From: an uncultured Ruminiclostridium sp.
GTDB taxonomy: Bacteria; Bacillota; Clostridia; Oscillospirales; Ruminococcaceae
Assembly (NCBI GenBank): GCA_947630175.1
Contig: CANRGJ010000001.1
Location: 310,001 to 374,000 of the forward strand
Length of the DNA stretch: 64,000 nt
Direction of reading: 5' to 3'
The translations under genes and the position numbers were made by a program. Of this stretch, positions 1-8,848 are shown piece after piece (positions within the stretch are counted from its first letter, which is position 1; each line of letters begins with the position of its first letter). The notes under the pieces are model-generated. The model was not told the origin of the DNA and ran no database searches. It was given only the letters and a program-made list of their open reading frames with translations.

Positions 1-271
1 TTCGATAGGTTGTTATTTCTGCTTCAAATCGGTCTGAAATAATTGTTACAGTACCGTGTTTGATACCTGTATCAATTATTCTCATATCTGAAAAGACCTG
101 CTTTATCTGAAGAGGCAAGGCGTTCGTTGTAATGTCATAATCGTCCGTTTCCATTCCCAAAAGTGAGTTGCGGACACAGCCGCCGACTGCATACGCTTCA
201 TATCCGGCATTTTCAAGCCTATTCAGCAAGGAAAGGACATATTTGGGAAGCAATATAATGACATTGCTCAT
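1..271 (-). CDS. cca: CCA tRNA nucleotidyltransferase, N-terminal part
   Basis: These are the first 90 residues of a class II nucleotidyltransferase that adds or repairs the 3' CCA of tRNAs. The translated N-terminus shows AYAVGGCVRNSLLG (about residues 26-39), the acidic metal-binding stretch DDYDITT (43-49) and GIKHGTVTI (69-77), in the order typical of CCA-adding enzymes and poly(A) polymerases. The ATG overlaps the stop of the upstream amidohydrolase (ATGA), which suggests translational coupling. The gene runs off the left edge, so the C-terminal and any HD domain cannot be seen. A poly(A) polymerase assignment is the only real alternative. Confidence 0.88.
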   Translation of the reverse strand, partial: MSNVIILLPKYVLSLLNRLENAGYEAYAVGGCVRNSLLGMETDDYDITTNALPLQIKQVFSDMRIIDTGIKHGTVTIISDRFEAEITTYR

Positions 272-1536
272 CTTAATCTCTCCGCTATTTTATTTGCTTT
301 CATATATATGTTTTCAACGCTTTCCCCAATATGAAAATCACCGTTTTCATAAAGAATTTTTCCGTTTATCATAGTCAATTTGATATTTTCCTTGCTTCCG
401 CTGTACACAAGATTTTTTGAAATGTTGTTAATCGGTTGCATATTCGGTCTGTTCAGATTTATCATTACAATGTCCGCTTTTTTTCCGATTTTAAGGCAAT
501 CGCAGTCATTCAGTCTCATTGCCTGTGCTCCTCCGCTTACCGCCATTTTCAAAACGGAATCTGCTGTACAGGCGGAGGCGTCCTTTGTCAAGAGCTTTTG
601 AAGTCCTGTGACTAAAAACATCTCTCTGAACATATCAAGACAGTTGTTGCTGGCAGGACCGTCCGTTCCTATTGCGAGATTTATTCCTTTTTTCTGCATT
701 ATGCAGATCGGCGCTATGCCACTGGCAAGCTTTGTGTTTGAACCCGGATTTGTAACCGCCCAGAGATTTCTTCTTCTGAATATTTCCATATCATTGTCGT
801 CAAAGTAAACACAATGAAAACCGCCGCCGCCGTATTCCAACATTCCAAGCTCTTCAAACAAGGCGGTAGGAGTTTTTCCGTAGCGTTCTATACACTCCTT
901 GACTTCATTTTCTGTTTCAGAATTATGCGTATAAACAGGCGCTTTAAGACTTTGAGAAAGGAGCGAGATCTCCTTCATCAGCTCAAGCTCTGCGGTATAT
1001 TCGGCATGAAATCCAAGCTGATAGCTTATCAGCTTGTTATAATTATTAAATTTATCGTATTCATCCTGAAGTCTTTTTACATTAGATGACGCTCCGCTTA
1101 CTGAACCGCACAAAACCATGCGAAAACCCATATCAACCGCTGCCGATGCAATGGAATCGGCATAAAAATACATATCAAAGCATGACGTTATTCCGCTTGT
1201 AAGGTATTCCAATATGGCAAGTTTAGTCAATGAATAAATATCATCAGGCGTCAGCTTGTCCTCTCTGGGAAAAACGCAGTCAAAAAGCCATTCCCGAAGC
1301 GGAAGATCGTCGGCATATGAGCGCAGAAAGGTCATTCCCGAATGAGTATGAGCATTTTTAAATCCGGGAATAAGCAAATTTCCTTGACAGTCAATTTCTC
1401 TGTCATACTTTTCGTCTGTGTTTCTTTCATTTCCCACATAGCTTATAATATCATCACAGGTGCAAAGTTCACCCGTGCTTATCGAACAGTCGTTTTCCGC
1501 TGTCATTATTTTTGCATTATAAAATCTGATTTTCAT
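268..1536 (-). CDS. mtaD: Amidohydrolase, MTA/SAH deaminase-like
   Basis: A 422-residue cytosolic metal-dependent deaminase of the TrzA/AtzA/MtaD group, which hydrolytically deaminates 5'-methylthioadenosine or S-adenosylhomocysteine. The metal motif HTH is at residues 63-65, followed by a long conserved helix region (GMTFLRSYADDLPLREWL), a later HAEYTAE, a THNSE segment and the GTDGPASNN loop carrying the catalytic Asp. It sits 15 bases after a purine nucleoside phosphorylase gene, consistent with a salvage route from deaminated nucleoside to base. Exact substrate is inferred; related enzymes act on guanine, cytosine or chlorinated triazines. Confidence 0.78.
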   Translation of the reverse strand: MKIRFYNAKIMTAENDCSISTGELCTCDDIISYVGNERNTDEKYDREIDCQGNLLIPGFKNAHTHSGMTFLRSYADDLPLREWLFDCVFPREDKLTPDDIYSLTKLAILEYLTSGITSCFDMYFYADSIASAAVDMGFRMVLCGSVSGASSNVKRLQDEYDKFNNYNKLISYQLGFHAEYTAELELMKEISLLSQSLKAPVYTHNSETENEVKECIERYGKTPTALFEELGMLEYGGGGFHCVYFDDNDMEIFRRRNLWAVTNPGSNTKLASGIAPICIMQKKGINLAIGTDGPASNNCLDMFREMFLVTGLQKLLTKDASACTADSVLKMAVSGGAQAMRLNDCDCLKIGKKADIVMINLNRPNMQPINNISKNLVYSGSKENIKLTMINGKILYENGDFHIGESVENIYMKANKIAERLR

Positions 1537-1551
1537 ATAAGCGCCTCGTAA

Positions 1552-2394
1552 TTATTTGCATGAATCAAACTGTTCCGCAATATCAACAATTGATGTTCTT
1601 ATAAGTTTTTTAAATAAAGGCGCCGCTTTGTCAGCCGCCTCCATTACTTCTTTGTGAGTTAAAGGCTTGTCTGTCAACCCACAGCCCAAATTTGCCACAC
1701 AGCTTATCCCGCACACTTTCATACCGCAATGATTTGCTGCAATAGCTTCACAGGCGGTACTCATTCCTATCGCATCCGCCCCAAGCAGTCTGCACATTCT
1801 CACTTCGGCAGGTGTTTCAAAATTAGGACCCGTAAGCTGAATATATGTTCCCTCCTGCAATTTTATATCAATCCTTTCAGCGGTATTTCTGATTATATCG
1901 CATAATTTTTTGTTATATATTTCACTCATATCGGGGAATCTTGTTCCCAAAGAATCTAAATTTGCTCCAATTAAAGGACTGGGCACAAAATTCGCTATCT
2001 GATCCCTTATAAGCATAAAATCCCCTGCGGAAAACTCAGGATTTGTTGCGCCTGAAGCATTTGTCAAAAACAAAATTTCGGCGCCCATTTTTCTCATCAA
2101 TCTTGTTGGAAGAACAACATCCTGCATTGAATATCCTTCATAATAATGCACTCTGCCCTGCATAATGACGACAGGAACATTTTCAATATATCCAAAAACA
2201 AAACGTCCCTTATGTCCCTGAACGGTAGACAAAGGAAAGTCTTCTATCTCACTGTAATTCAAAGTATACTTAACATCTATCTCATCAGCCAGCGCACCTA
2301 ACCCCGAACCTAAAATAAGTGCAATATAAGGTTTAAAATCAATTTTGCTTTTAAAACTGTTATAGCATTTTTCCAATTTTTCTTCAGGTGTCAT
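1552..2394 (-). CDS. punA: Purine nucleoside phosphorylase (PNP-I family)
   Basis: A 280-residue trimeric-type purine nucleoside phosphorylase, cleaving inosine/guanosine-type nucleosides with phosphate to base and ribose-1-phosphate. Visible family motifs are the phosphate loop LILGSGLGALADE near residue 27, TVQGHKGRF, GRVHYYEGY, LTNASGATNPEFSAGD and the GMSTACEAIAANHCGM base-site region. Length matches the family. Its start overlaps the end of the HAD phosphatase gene upstream by four bases, and it is followed by the amidohydrolase, so the three look co-transcribed. An MTA phosphorylase specificity cannot be excluded from sequence alone. Confidence 0.9.
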   Translation of the reverse strand: MTPEEKLEKCYNSFKSKIDFKPYIALILGSGLGALADEIDVKYTLNYSEIEDFPLSTVQGHKGRFVFGYIENVPVVIMQGRVHYYEGYSMQDVVLPTRLMRKMGAEILFLTNASGATNPEFSAGDFMLIRDQIANFVPSPLIGANLDSLGTRFPDMSEIYNKKLCDIIRNTAERIDIKLQEGTYIQLTGPNFETPAEVRMCRLLGADAIGMSTACEAIAANHCGMKVCGISCVANLGCGLTDKPLTHKEVMEAADKAAPLFKKLIRTSIVDIAEQFDSCK

Positions 2395-3050
2395 AAATTG
2401 TTTTCTCCCATTACAATGTCAAAAAGCCTTTTTGCATTTTCAGCAGTATAAACAGCACCGTTATCAATCAACTCTTTTTTGGTGCGAAATCCCCATAAAA
2501 CTCCGCAGGAAACTACTCCTGCATTTTTTGCAAGCTGCATATCAACGTTACTGTCTCCTGCATACAGGACATCTTTTTTATCAACTCCAAAGGCATTTAT
2601 AATATAATTTACAGAATACGGATCAGGTTTTTTTGGAATATCGTCCTTGCTGCCGCAAACTATATCCACATTTTCTCCAAAAAATTTTTTTATCAATTTT
2701 TCGGAAAAAATGTGGTCTTTATTGGTAGCTACGCCGATTTTTATACCTTTATTTTTCAATTCTGTTAGCAGTTCGTTAATGCCATCATACGGTCTTGTTT
2801 TATCAGAGTTATGCTGAGAATAATATTCAGAAAAAAGCCTGTGAGCTTTTTCAAAAATTTCATCATTATCGTTATCTGCAAGAATACGGTGTATCAGCAC
2901 AGGTATTCCGTTTCCAACAAAATATTTATATTTTTCCGTTTCATACACAGGGAATCCAAGACATTTTAAAGCATAATTTCCGGCAGCGGCCAGATCATCA
3001 AGAGTGTTCAGAAGTGTTCCGTCCAGATCAAAAATAACACACTTGTACAT
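2391..3050 (-). CDS. HAD-family phosphatase, phosphoglycolate phosphatase-like
   Basis: A 219-residue haloacid dehalogenase superfamily hydrolase with the nucleophile motif DLDGTLLNT at residues 9-17, a helical cap of subfamily IA, the Lys motif region PKKPDP and the acidic motif GDSNVDMQ. Such proteins (Gph/PpaX-like) dephosphorylate small phosphorylated metabolites; the substrate is not readable here. It overlaps the downstream PNP gene by four bases, which hints at a role in nucleoside or sugar-phosphate metabolism, but that is inference. A short gap separates it from the upstream methyltransferase gene. Confidence 0.85.
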   Translation of the reverse strand: MYKCVIFDLDGTLLNTLDDLAAAGNYALKCLGFPVYETEKYKYFVGNGIPVLIHRILADNDNDEIFEKAHRLFSEYYSQHNSDKTRPYDGINELLTELKNKGIKIGVATNKDHIFSEKLIKKFFGENVDIVCGSKDDIPKKPDPYSVNYIINAFGVDKKDVLYAGDSNVDMQLAKNAGVVSCGVLWGFRTKKELIDNGAVYTAENAKRLFDIVMGENNL

Positions 3051-3059
3051 AATATCCTC

Positions 3060-3878
3060 CTACTGCTTTATTTTTCTATATACAAGGAGCATAAATTCTG
3101 TTTCAACCATAAGTTCATTTAAATCATTCAGTTTTTTCTGGTCATTTGCTGATGTTTTATAATAATACGGTGTCATCATAAAAAGATTTACAATATCTTT
3201 ATTACAATTAAGACATATGTTTTTCTTTATTTCTGAGGACGAAATAAGCTCAAATCCGCTTAATCCCGTATTTTCGGGTTTATTAGGGTACGGAGCGTCA
3301 TATATAGCCTTTTTTAAAGAAAACAAATGATTTTCCAACGGAAAAACTGTTATGAAAAGTCCGTTTTGCTTTAATATTCTGTAAAACTCGTCCTTTGCAA
3401 GAGGAGCAAAAACAGACGTGACAATATCAAAGCATTCATTGTCAAACGGCATTTTATATGCGCTGGCAACCGCAAATTTAACATTATCACAGCTTTTTGA
3501 AGCGAATTTCAAAGCCTCTTTTGAAACATCTATCGCATATACTTGCCCGTCTTTTTTGCATATGGTCTTATATATACCTTTTGTGTAGTAGCCCTCGCCG
3601 CAGCCCGAATCAAGGCACGAAAAACCGTCCGATGAATGCTGCTCTATAACTTCACACAGCTTGTTTTTTAAATGTTCATAATATCCCTTTTGTAAAAATT
3701 CCCGCCTGGCGTTTATCATCAGCTTATTATCGCCATGACCTTTCTGACTGTTTGACGGAAGAAGATTTACATATCCCTGCTTTGCCTTGTCAAAACAGTG
3801 ATTATTTTCACATTTATATGATTTTTCTTCTTCAATCAACAGTTTCCCGCAAACTGGACACAAAAAACCTTTTACCAT
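3060..3878 (-). CDS. 23S rRNA guanine-N1 methyltransferase, RlmA-like
   Basis: A 272-residue class I SAM-dependent methyltransferase of the RlmA/RrmA type. The N-terminal zinc-binding segment has FLCPVCGK (C7, C10) followed by a second Cys/His pair in YKCENNHCFD, and then the family signature DKAKQGYVNLL. The SAM-binding motif is LDSGCGEGYY near residue 95. In E. coli and streptococci the family methylates G745 or G748 of 23S rRNA; which guanosine is modified here is not decidable. It ends about nine bases before the HAD gene. Confidence 0.83.
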   Translation of the reverse strand: MVKGFLCPVCGKLLIEEEKSYKCENNHCFDKAKQGYVNLLPSNSQKGHGDNKLMINARREFLQKGYYEHLKNKLCEVIEQHSSDGFSCLDSGCGEGYYTKGIYKTICKKDGQVYAIDVSKEALKFASKSCDNVKFAVASAYKMPFDNECFDIVTSVFAPLAKDEFYRILKQNGLFITVFPLENHLFSLKKAIYDAPYPNKPENTGLSGFELISSSEIKKNICLNCNKDIVNLFMMTPYYYKTSANDQKKLNDLNELMVETEFMLLVYRKIKQ

Positions 3879-3886
3879 AAGCCCCT

Positions 3887-4723
3887 TTAATAAATTCTTT
3901 TATTTACATATGTATTTTCAGGAAACCCATATTTTTTTGCTTCATTGTAAAGTTCAAGGGCACGTTTCTTCTCGCCTGTATCAATAAGTGAATTTATTGC
4001 CGCCGTTATACCGACGACAGCCTGATTCCTCTTACTTCTCAAACGATTAAGATACTCCCATTCTCCTACTGCATAAATAGTCGCTGTATCCTCGTTTCCA
4101 AGTGCGTCAAAAAATTCAGCGCACATATCTTCAATATAAATATCGTTACGCTTAAACGCTTTAATCTGATTTGAAAGAAAAATAAGCCTGTAAAAACTAT
4201 ATTCCTCTCTTGATTTACTGCTTTCAACAAATTCCGAAAATTTTTCGTTATAATATTCTATATGTTTATAAGGAATATCCAAGTTAGATGGAACAGATAA
4301 TGCGGCTCTATGGGCTTCATACGCTATACGGTAATTTTCATTTGTAACAGGCGTGTTTTCAACATCGACTTTATATAGATTATGCCAAAAATTCTCATAG
4401 CCTCCTGAAACAAGCGTAAAACGCTGTGTGCAGTCCGATACCGGCCAGAATCTGTATATTTTGTCGCCATCAGAAACGTATTCAGCAAATTTCAAATGAT
4501 TTTTATAAAGCTCGGCGGGCTTTCTCAACATAGCATAGCTGTCGGAAATATTCCATAAGCAAAAGCATTTATCCTTAAAATCTGTTGCTTTGCCGTTTCT
4601 TAATAATAGATTTATATACTCTATCACAGAAAAATCGGATTTTTCCTTTTCTTCCTGCGTTAAAGCATTACGCTGACCTGTGAGTTTGATACGCATAAAT
4701 TCATCTCTGACAGCTTTTGTCAT
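3887..4723 (-). CDS. Hypothetical protein
   Basis: A 278-residue soluble protein I do not recognise. It is rich in charged and aromatic residues, predicted mostly helical by eye, and shows no signal peptide, membrane segment or obvious catalytic motif. Two segments resemble helical repeat units (around residues 130-200 and 225-275), so a TPR-like scaffold is possible. It lies between an SDR and an RlmA-like methyltransferase on the same strand with short gaps, so it is probably expressed with them. It ends in ENTYVNKRIY. Confidence 0.7.
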   Translation of the reverse strand: MTKAVRDEFMRIKLTGQRNALTQEEKEKSDFSVIEYINLLLRNGKATDFKDKCFCLWNISDSYAMLRKPAELYKNHLKFAEYVSDGDKIYRFWPVSDCTQRFTLVSGGYENFWHNLYKVDVENTPVTNENYRIAYEAHRAALSVPSNLDIPYKHIEYYNEKFSEFVESSKSREEYSFYRLIFLSNQIKAFKRNDIYIEDMCAEFFDALGNEDTATIYAVGEWEYLNRLRSKRNQAVVGITAAINSLIDTGEKKRALELYNEAKKYGFPENTYVNKRIY

Positions 4724-4743
4724 GCGGCTACCCCCCTCAGCTT

Positions 4744-5433
4744 TTAAAATCCTCCGTCAACGCCAAGCACCTGTCCTGTTACAAACTCTGCCTCAGAAAA
4801 ATACCTTGCGGCTTGTGCCACATCTTTCGGAGAACCTATTTTGCAAAGAGATGTTGAGTTTAAAAAATCGCTTATTTCCTCATTAGATAAATGGGCATTC
4901 ATCTTGCTGTGTATCATTCCAGGTGCTATACAATTAACTCTGACACCCGAAAGTCCTACTTCCTTTGACAACGCTTTGGTAAAGCCTATCATACCGGACT
5001 TTGCAGCGGAATAAGCTACCTCGCACGATGCACCATATACGCCCCATATTGAGGAAATATTTATGATACAGCCTCTCTTCTGACGTATCATAAGGGGAAG
5101 CACAGCTTTGGTAAGTAACATTGCTCCTGTCAGATCAATATCCGTTATTCTCTTTAATTCCTCGTCAGATAAATCGGTAAACAGTTTGTTGCTGCTTATT
5201 CCCGCATTATTTATCAGCAAATCGCAGGAAGTCAGCATATTTTTCAGCTTCAAAATATCATTGAAATCGGATTGGTCAAGATAAAGTGATTCAGCACTAT
5301 AATTTTTTGCTGTTTCTTCCGCTTTTGCTTTATTATTAAAATAAGTGAAAATAACACGGTGGTCAGGAGAAAACTCTTCCACAAGCGCACTGCCGATAGA
5401 ACCGCTGCCTCCTGTGATTACTGCCGTTTTCAT
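4744..5433 (-). CDS. SDR family oxidoreductase, FabG-like
   Basis: A 229-residue classical short-chain dehydrogenase/reductase. The Rossmann dinucleotide motif GGSGSIG is at residues 8-14, NNAGIS lies mid-protein, and the catalytic Ser and Tyr-Lys are in INISSIWG and YSAAK. The C-terminal VTGQVLGVDGGF is typical of FabG-like 3-oxoacyl-ACP reductases. Without other fatty-acid genes nearby, the substrate remains unassigned. The stop of the upstream Clp gene abuts this start (they share base 5433), suggesting coupled translation. Confidence 0.86.
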   Translation of the reverse strand: MKTAVITGGSGSIGSALVEEFSPDHRVIFTYFNNKAKAEETAKNYSAESLYLDQSDFNDILKLKNMLTSCDLLINNAGISSNKLFTDLSDEELKRITDIDLTGAMLLTKAVLPLMIRQKRGCIINISSIWGVYGASCEVAYSAAKSGMIGFTKALSKEVGLSGVRVNCIAPGMIHSKMNAHLSNEEISDFLNSTSLCKIGSPKDVAQAARYFSEAEFVTGQVLGVDGGF

Positions 5434-7748
5434 TATGAAACCACCAGCTCGCCCGCTTTGGAAGATACAATTATTTCCGAAATACCGCCTTCGCCTTTTT
5501 CAACAACTAAATTTGCTACTTTATCTTCCAGATCACGGCGTATAACACGTCTTATATCACGACCGCCATATTTTCCGCCAAAAGCCTTAGAGGCAATTGT
5601 TTTATAAGCTGCGTCCGATATCTTTATCGTAATATTTTTCTCGGCAAGCGCCTCTTTCATTTCTTCAAGCATAAGCTTTGCAATTTTTACATAATTTTCT
5701 TCAGTCAAAGGATTAAATACAACTATCTCGTCGATCCTTCCCAAAAATTCAGGACGTAAAAATTCTCTGAGCGCTTTCATGGCCTTTTCCTTTGAAATAT
5801 CCGCCTCGCTCTTGCCAAAACCAAGCCCGCCGTTTGAATTGTTAGATGAGCCTGCGTTTGATGTCATAGCAATAACGGTGTTTTCAAAGCTGACAACCCT
5901 GCCGTGTGAATCGGTGACCTTTCCTTCGTCAAGTATTTGAAGCAGTATATTCAGCACATCAGGGTGCGCTTTTTCAATTTCGTCAAAAAGTATGACAGAA
6001 TAAGGCTTTCTGCGTACCTTTTCCGTAAGCTGTCCCGCCTCATCATATCCGATATATCCCGGAGGAGATCCGATTATTTTGCTGACGCTGTATTTCTCCA
6101 TATATTCGCTCATATCAAGTCTTATCAGCGGATCAACAGTATCAAACAGTTCCTCTGCCAAAACCTTTACAAGCTCTGTTTTTCCCACACCGGTAGGTCC
6201 TACAAATATAAACGATGCAGGGCGTCTGCGCAGAGAAAGCTGAACACGGGTGCGTTTTATTGCCGCCGCCACCAGTTCGCAGGCGTTATCCTGACCAATT
6301 ACCCTGCTTTTAAGAACGTCCTCCAGCTTGGCCATTTTCTTAAATTCAGTTTCCATTATCTTGCTGGCTGGAATACCTGTCCAAAGCTCAATTACCTTTG
6401 ACACATCTTCTTCAGTAACGGATATTTGCGTTACCAAAGGTTCAAGCGCTTTTATCCTCAGTTCGTTCTTTGAAATTTCTGTTTTTATCTCCGCAATTCT
6501 TTCGTAATTTACGTTTTCAGTTTCCGCTGAAAGCTCAGTAAGCTCACGTTCAAGGTCTTTGTTTACGATTTTCAGATTTTCATATTCAGCCAGATCCTTG
6601 CTCTTAATGCTGGCGCAAGCTGCCGATTCGTCAAGCAAGTCAATCGCTTTGTCGGGCAAATATCTGTCTGTTATATAACGTTCGGACAAAACTGCGCAAG
6701 AACGCAAAATACTGTCAGGCACATGAATAGCATGGTGCTTTTCATAATAATCCTTTATACCTTTTAAAAGCTCGACGGTGTCATCAATACTCGGCTCATT
6801 TATTGTAACAGGCTGAAAACGGCGTTCCAATGCGCTGTCCTTTTCAATATATTTTCTGTATTCATTAAATGTTGTAGCTCCGATGACCTGAAGCTCTCCT
6901 CTTGAAAGGGCAGGCTTAAACATATTTGCGGCATTCATAGTGCCTTCACTGTCTCCTGTGCCTACAAGATTATGGACTTCGTCTATAAACAACAGAATAT
7001 TGCCTGCATTTTTGATTTCATCTATAAGAGATTTTACACGGCTCTCAAATTGCCCTCTGAACTGCGTGCCTGCAATGAGAGCAGTAAGGTCAAGCAAATA
7101 TAGTTCCTTTCCTCTCAATCTGAAAGGAACATCTCCTGAAACCAACTTTTGAGCAATTCCCTCAGCTATTGCCGTCTTACCTACGCCAGGTTCACCTATA
7201 AGACAGGGGTTATTCTTCGTGCGGCGTGAAAGTATCTGAGTTACTCTGTATATTTCTTTTTCACGCCCAATAATGCGATCAAGCTCTCCACGCTTTGCTT
7301 TTGCTGTCAGATTGGTACAGAATGTGTCAAGAAATTTTCTCTTTTTGTTTGATTTTTCAGGTCTCTTGTCTGAATGTTCATCTTTCTTCTTTGATTGGTC
7401 GGTTCCCTCCTGTGGATTTAAATTCTGCGGTGAACCGTGAAAAAGATTGCGCAAAAACGGAGGAATAGTACCTGCTCCACCGCTTTTAAATCCGTCTACG
7501 CTCTCCTCCTCATCTTCCTCGTCATTTGCCTCTCCAATCCCGTTGGCTTCACCAAACAGCATATCAAGTTCTTCTTCAAGTTCGTCCTCGTTGATACCAA
7601 GCTGTTTAATATAATCATTGACCTGCGGAACATTCAGTTCTTTTGCACATTTAAGGCATAAGCCCTCATTGCGCTTATCATTTCCGTTCATCGTAGTGAT
7701 AAACACTACTGCAGGACGTTTTTTGCAGCGACTGCACATCATCATCAA
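5433..7748 (-). CDS. Clp ATPase with N-terminal zinc finger (ClpE-like)
   Basis: A 771-residue Hsp100/Clp unfoldase with two AAA+ modules. The N-terminus has a zinc finger with Cys pairs at residues 5/8 and 31/34, then an acidic, Lys/Ser-rich linker rather than a Clp-N double repeat. The first Walker A is GEPGVGKTA and the second GPTGVGKTE, each followed by DE-box motifs (FIDEVHN, LFDEIEKAH). The lack of a Clp-N domain and the presence of the zinc finger are ClpE-like. AGGAGG lies about ten bases before a run of ATG codons, leaving the exact start uncertain by three residues. It probably feeds ClpP and acts in protein quality control. Confidence 0.85.
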   Translation of the reverse strand: MMMMCSRCKKRPAVVFITTMNGNDKRNEGLCLKCAKELNVPQVNDYIKQLGINEDELEEELDMLFGEANGIGEANDEEDEEESVDGFKSGGAGTIPPFLRNLFHGSPQNLNPQEGTDQSKKKDEHSDKRPEKSNKKRKFLDTFCTNLTAKAKRGELDRIIGREKEIYRVTQILSRRTKNNPCLIGEPGVGKTAIAEGIAQKLVSGDVPFRLRGKELYLLDLTALIAGTQFRGQFESRVKSLIDEIKNAGNILLFIDEVHNLVGTGDSEGTMNAANMFKPALSRGELQVIGATTFNEYRKYIEKDSALERRFQPVTINEPSIDDTVELLKGIKDYYEKHHAIHVPDSILRSCAVLSERYITDRYLPDKAIDLLDESAACASIKSKDLAEYENLKIVNKDLERELTELSAETENVNYERIAEIKTEISKNELRIKALEPLVTQISVTEEDVSKVIELWTGIPASKIMETEFKKMAKLEDVLKSRVIGQDNACELVAAAIKRTRVQLSLRRRPASFIFVGPTGVGKTELVKVLAEELFDTVDPLIRLDMSEYMEKYSVSKIIGSPPGYIGYDEAGQLTEKVRRKPYSVILFDEIEKAHPDVLNILLQILDEGKVTDSHGRVVSFENTVIAMTSNAGSSNNSNGGLGFGKSEADISKEKAMKALREFLRPEFLGRIDEIVVFNPLTEENYVKIAKLMLEEMKEALAEKNITIKISDAAYKTIASKAFGGKYGGRDIRRVIRRDLEDKVANLVVEKGEGGISEIIVSSKAGELVVS

Positions 7749-7777
7749 GTTTTTACCTCCTTATGCATATTTTATCT

Positions 7778-8818
7778 TTAAGCTAAAAAGTCGAGAAATT
7801 CAAAATAATATATTTTTTTAAATATCATAGTTTCATCAATTGTCATAGTATTAAGGAAAATCAAACCGTTATCAGTAAGATTTATCACAACGTTTATAAA
7901 AATACATACAAGGAATATAACGATTATTCCTTCAACTGCACCCGCGACTGCCCCAAGCAGCTTATTAACACCACCGACAAGAGGTATTTTATTTACTCCC
8001 TTAAGCATTTTGACTATCAGGCAAAGAACAATATTTATTATAATAAATAAAATAACAAAAATCAATGCCCTTACAGGTACCAATAATATCGGCTTAATCA
8101 TATTATCAGTTATGGATTTGGCAAAATCCTCCGACTTTGTATCAAGAACACTCAGCACTATATCCTGTATGATCGTCCTGTCGCCTGACGTCACGGACTC
8201 TGAAACACCTTCCATAAGAAAAGGAACAGATTCTGCCATTTCTTCAACTGCACCGCATATGGAGCCGTAAGCAGTTCCGTTTACCATATTATCGGAAAGC
8301 AGGGTGGAAAGTACCATCGTTTCCAAACCGTAGTTATTTACATCATCAGCGCTCATTACAACAGTTCCAAGATTAACTGCAGAATAATCAAAGGTTTTAC
8401 TATCAATACCAAAAGCCTCCAGGTCTATATTTTTCAGCCCCGTTCCGCTTAAGTCGAGATTTGATAAATCTACACTGATTTTACCCGCCGAGTCAGGCTT
8501 TGACACCAATTCCGACAAATCTCTATTATTGACCTTTGCACTGCTCATATCAAGATTTTGCAGCTTTTCAATAACCGAATTTTCCAAGACCGAACCTATT
8601 TGATTGTTGATCTCATCAGAAACAGCGTCCTTAATCACACTTTCATATATTGCGTTCGCCAGCGTTCCGCTTAAAGGGAGAGAAACGGCAAAAGCGACCA
8701 CAAGCGACACCAGAGCCGCTATTTCAGCCACAAACCCGCGTTTTATTCCTTTAAAAATAAAAACAAAGGCTAAAACAACTATCACAATATCAAAAAACCA
8801 GAAGAATTGAGTACCCAT
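7778..8818 (-). CDS. CvpA family membrane protein
   Basis: A 346-residue integral membrane protein. The N-terminal hydrophobic helices and the motif FIFKGIKRGF, followed by a second hydrophobic block (FAVSLPLSG), are characteristic of the CvpA/colicin V production family. A long polar segment (about residues 70-235) is followed by two or three further C-terminal membrane helices. The function of CvpA homologues is poorly defined; they have been linked to envelope homeostasis. It is next to a DUF5711 gene on the same strand, and the two probably form a transcription unit ending just before the Clp gene. Confidence 0.75.
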   Translation of the reverse strand: MGTQFFWFFDIVIVVLAFVFIFKGIKRGFVAEIAALVSLVVAFAVSLPLSGTLANAIYESVIKDAVSDEINNQIGSVLENSVIEKLQNLDMSSAKVNNRDLSELVSKPDSAGKISVDLSNLDLSGTGLKNIDLEAFGIDSKTFDYSAVNLGTVVMSADDVNNYGLETMVLSTLLSDNMVNGTAYGSICGAVEEMAESVPFLMEGVSESVTSGDRTIIQDIVLSVLDTKSEDFAKSITDNMIKPILLVPVRALIFVILFIIINIVLCLIVKMLKGVNKIPLVGGVNKLLGAVAGAVEGIIVIFLVCIFINVVINLTDNGLIFLNTMTIDETMIFKKIYYFEFLDFLA

Positions 8819-8848
8819 AATACATTCCTTTCAATATGATGTTAAATT

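Noticed and set aside
5937-6401. 154-codon plus-strand frame in the zinc-finger Clp gene
   Set aside because: Fully antisense to an intact AAA+ gene, no SD, no domain.
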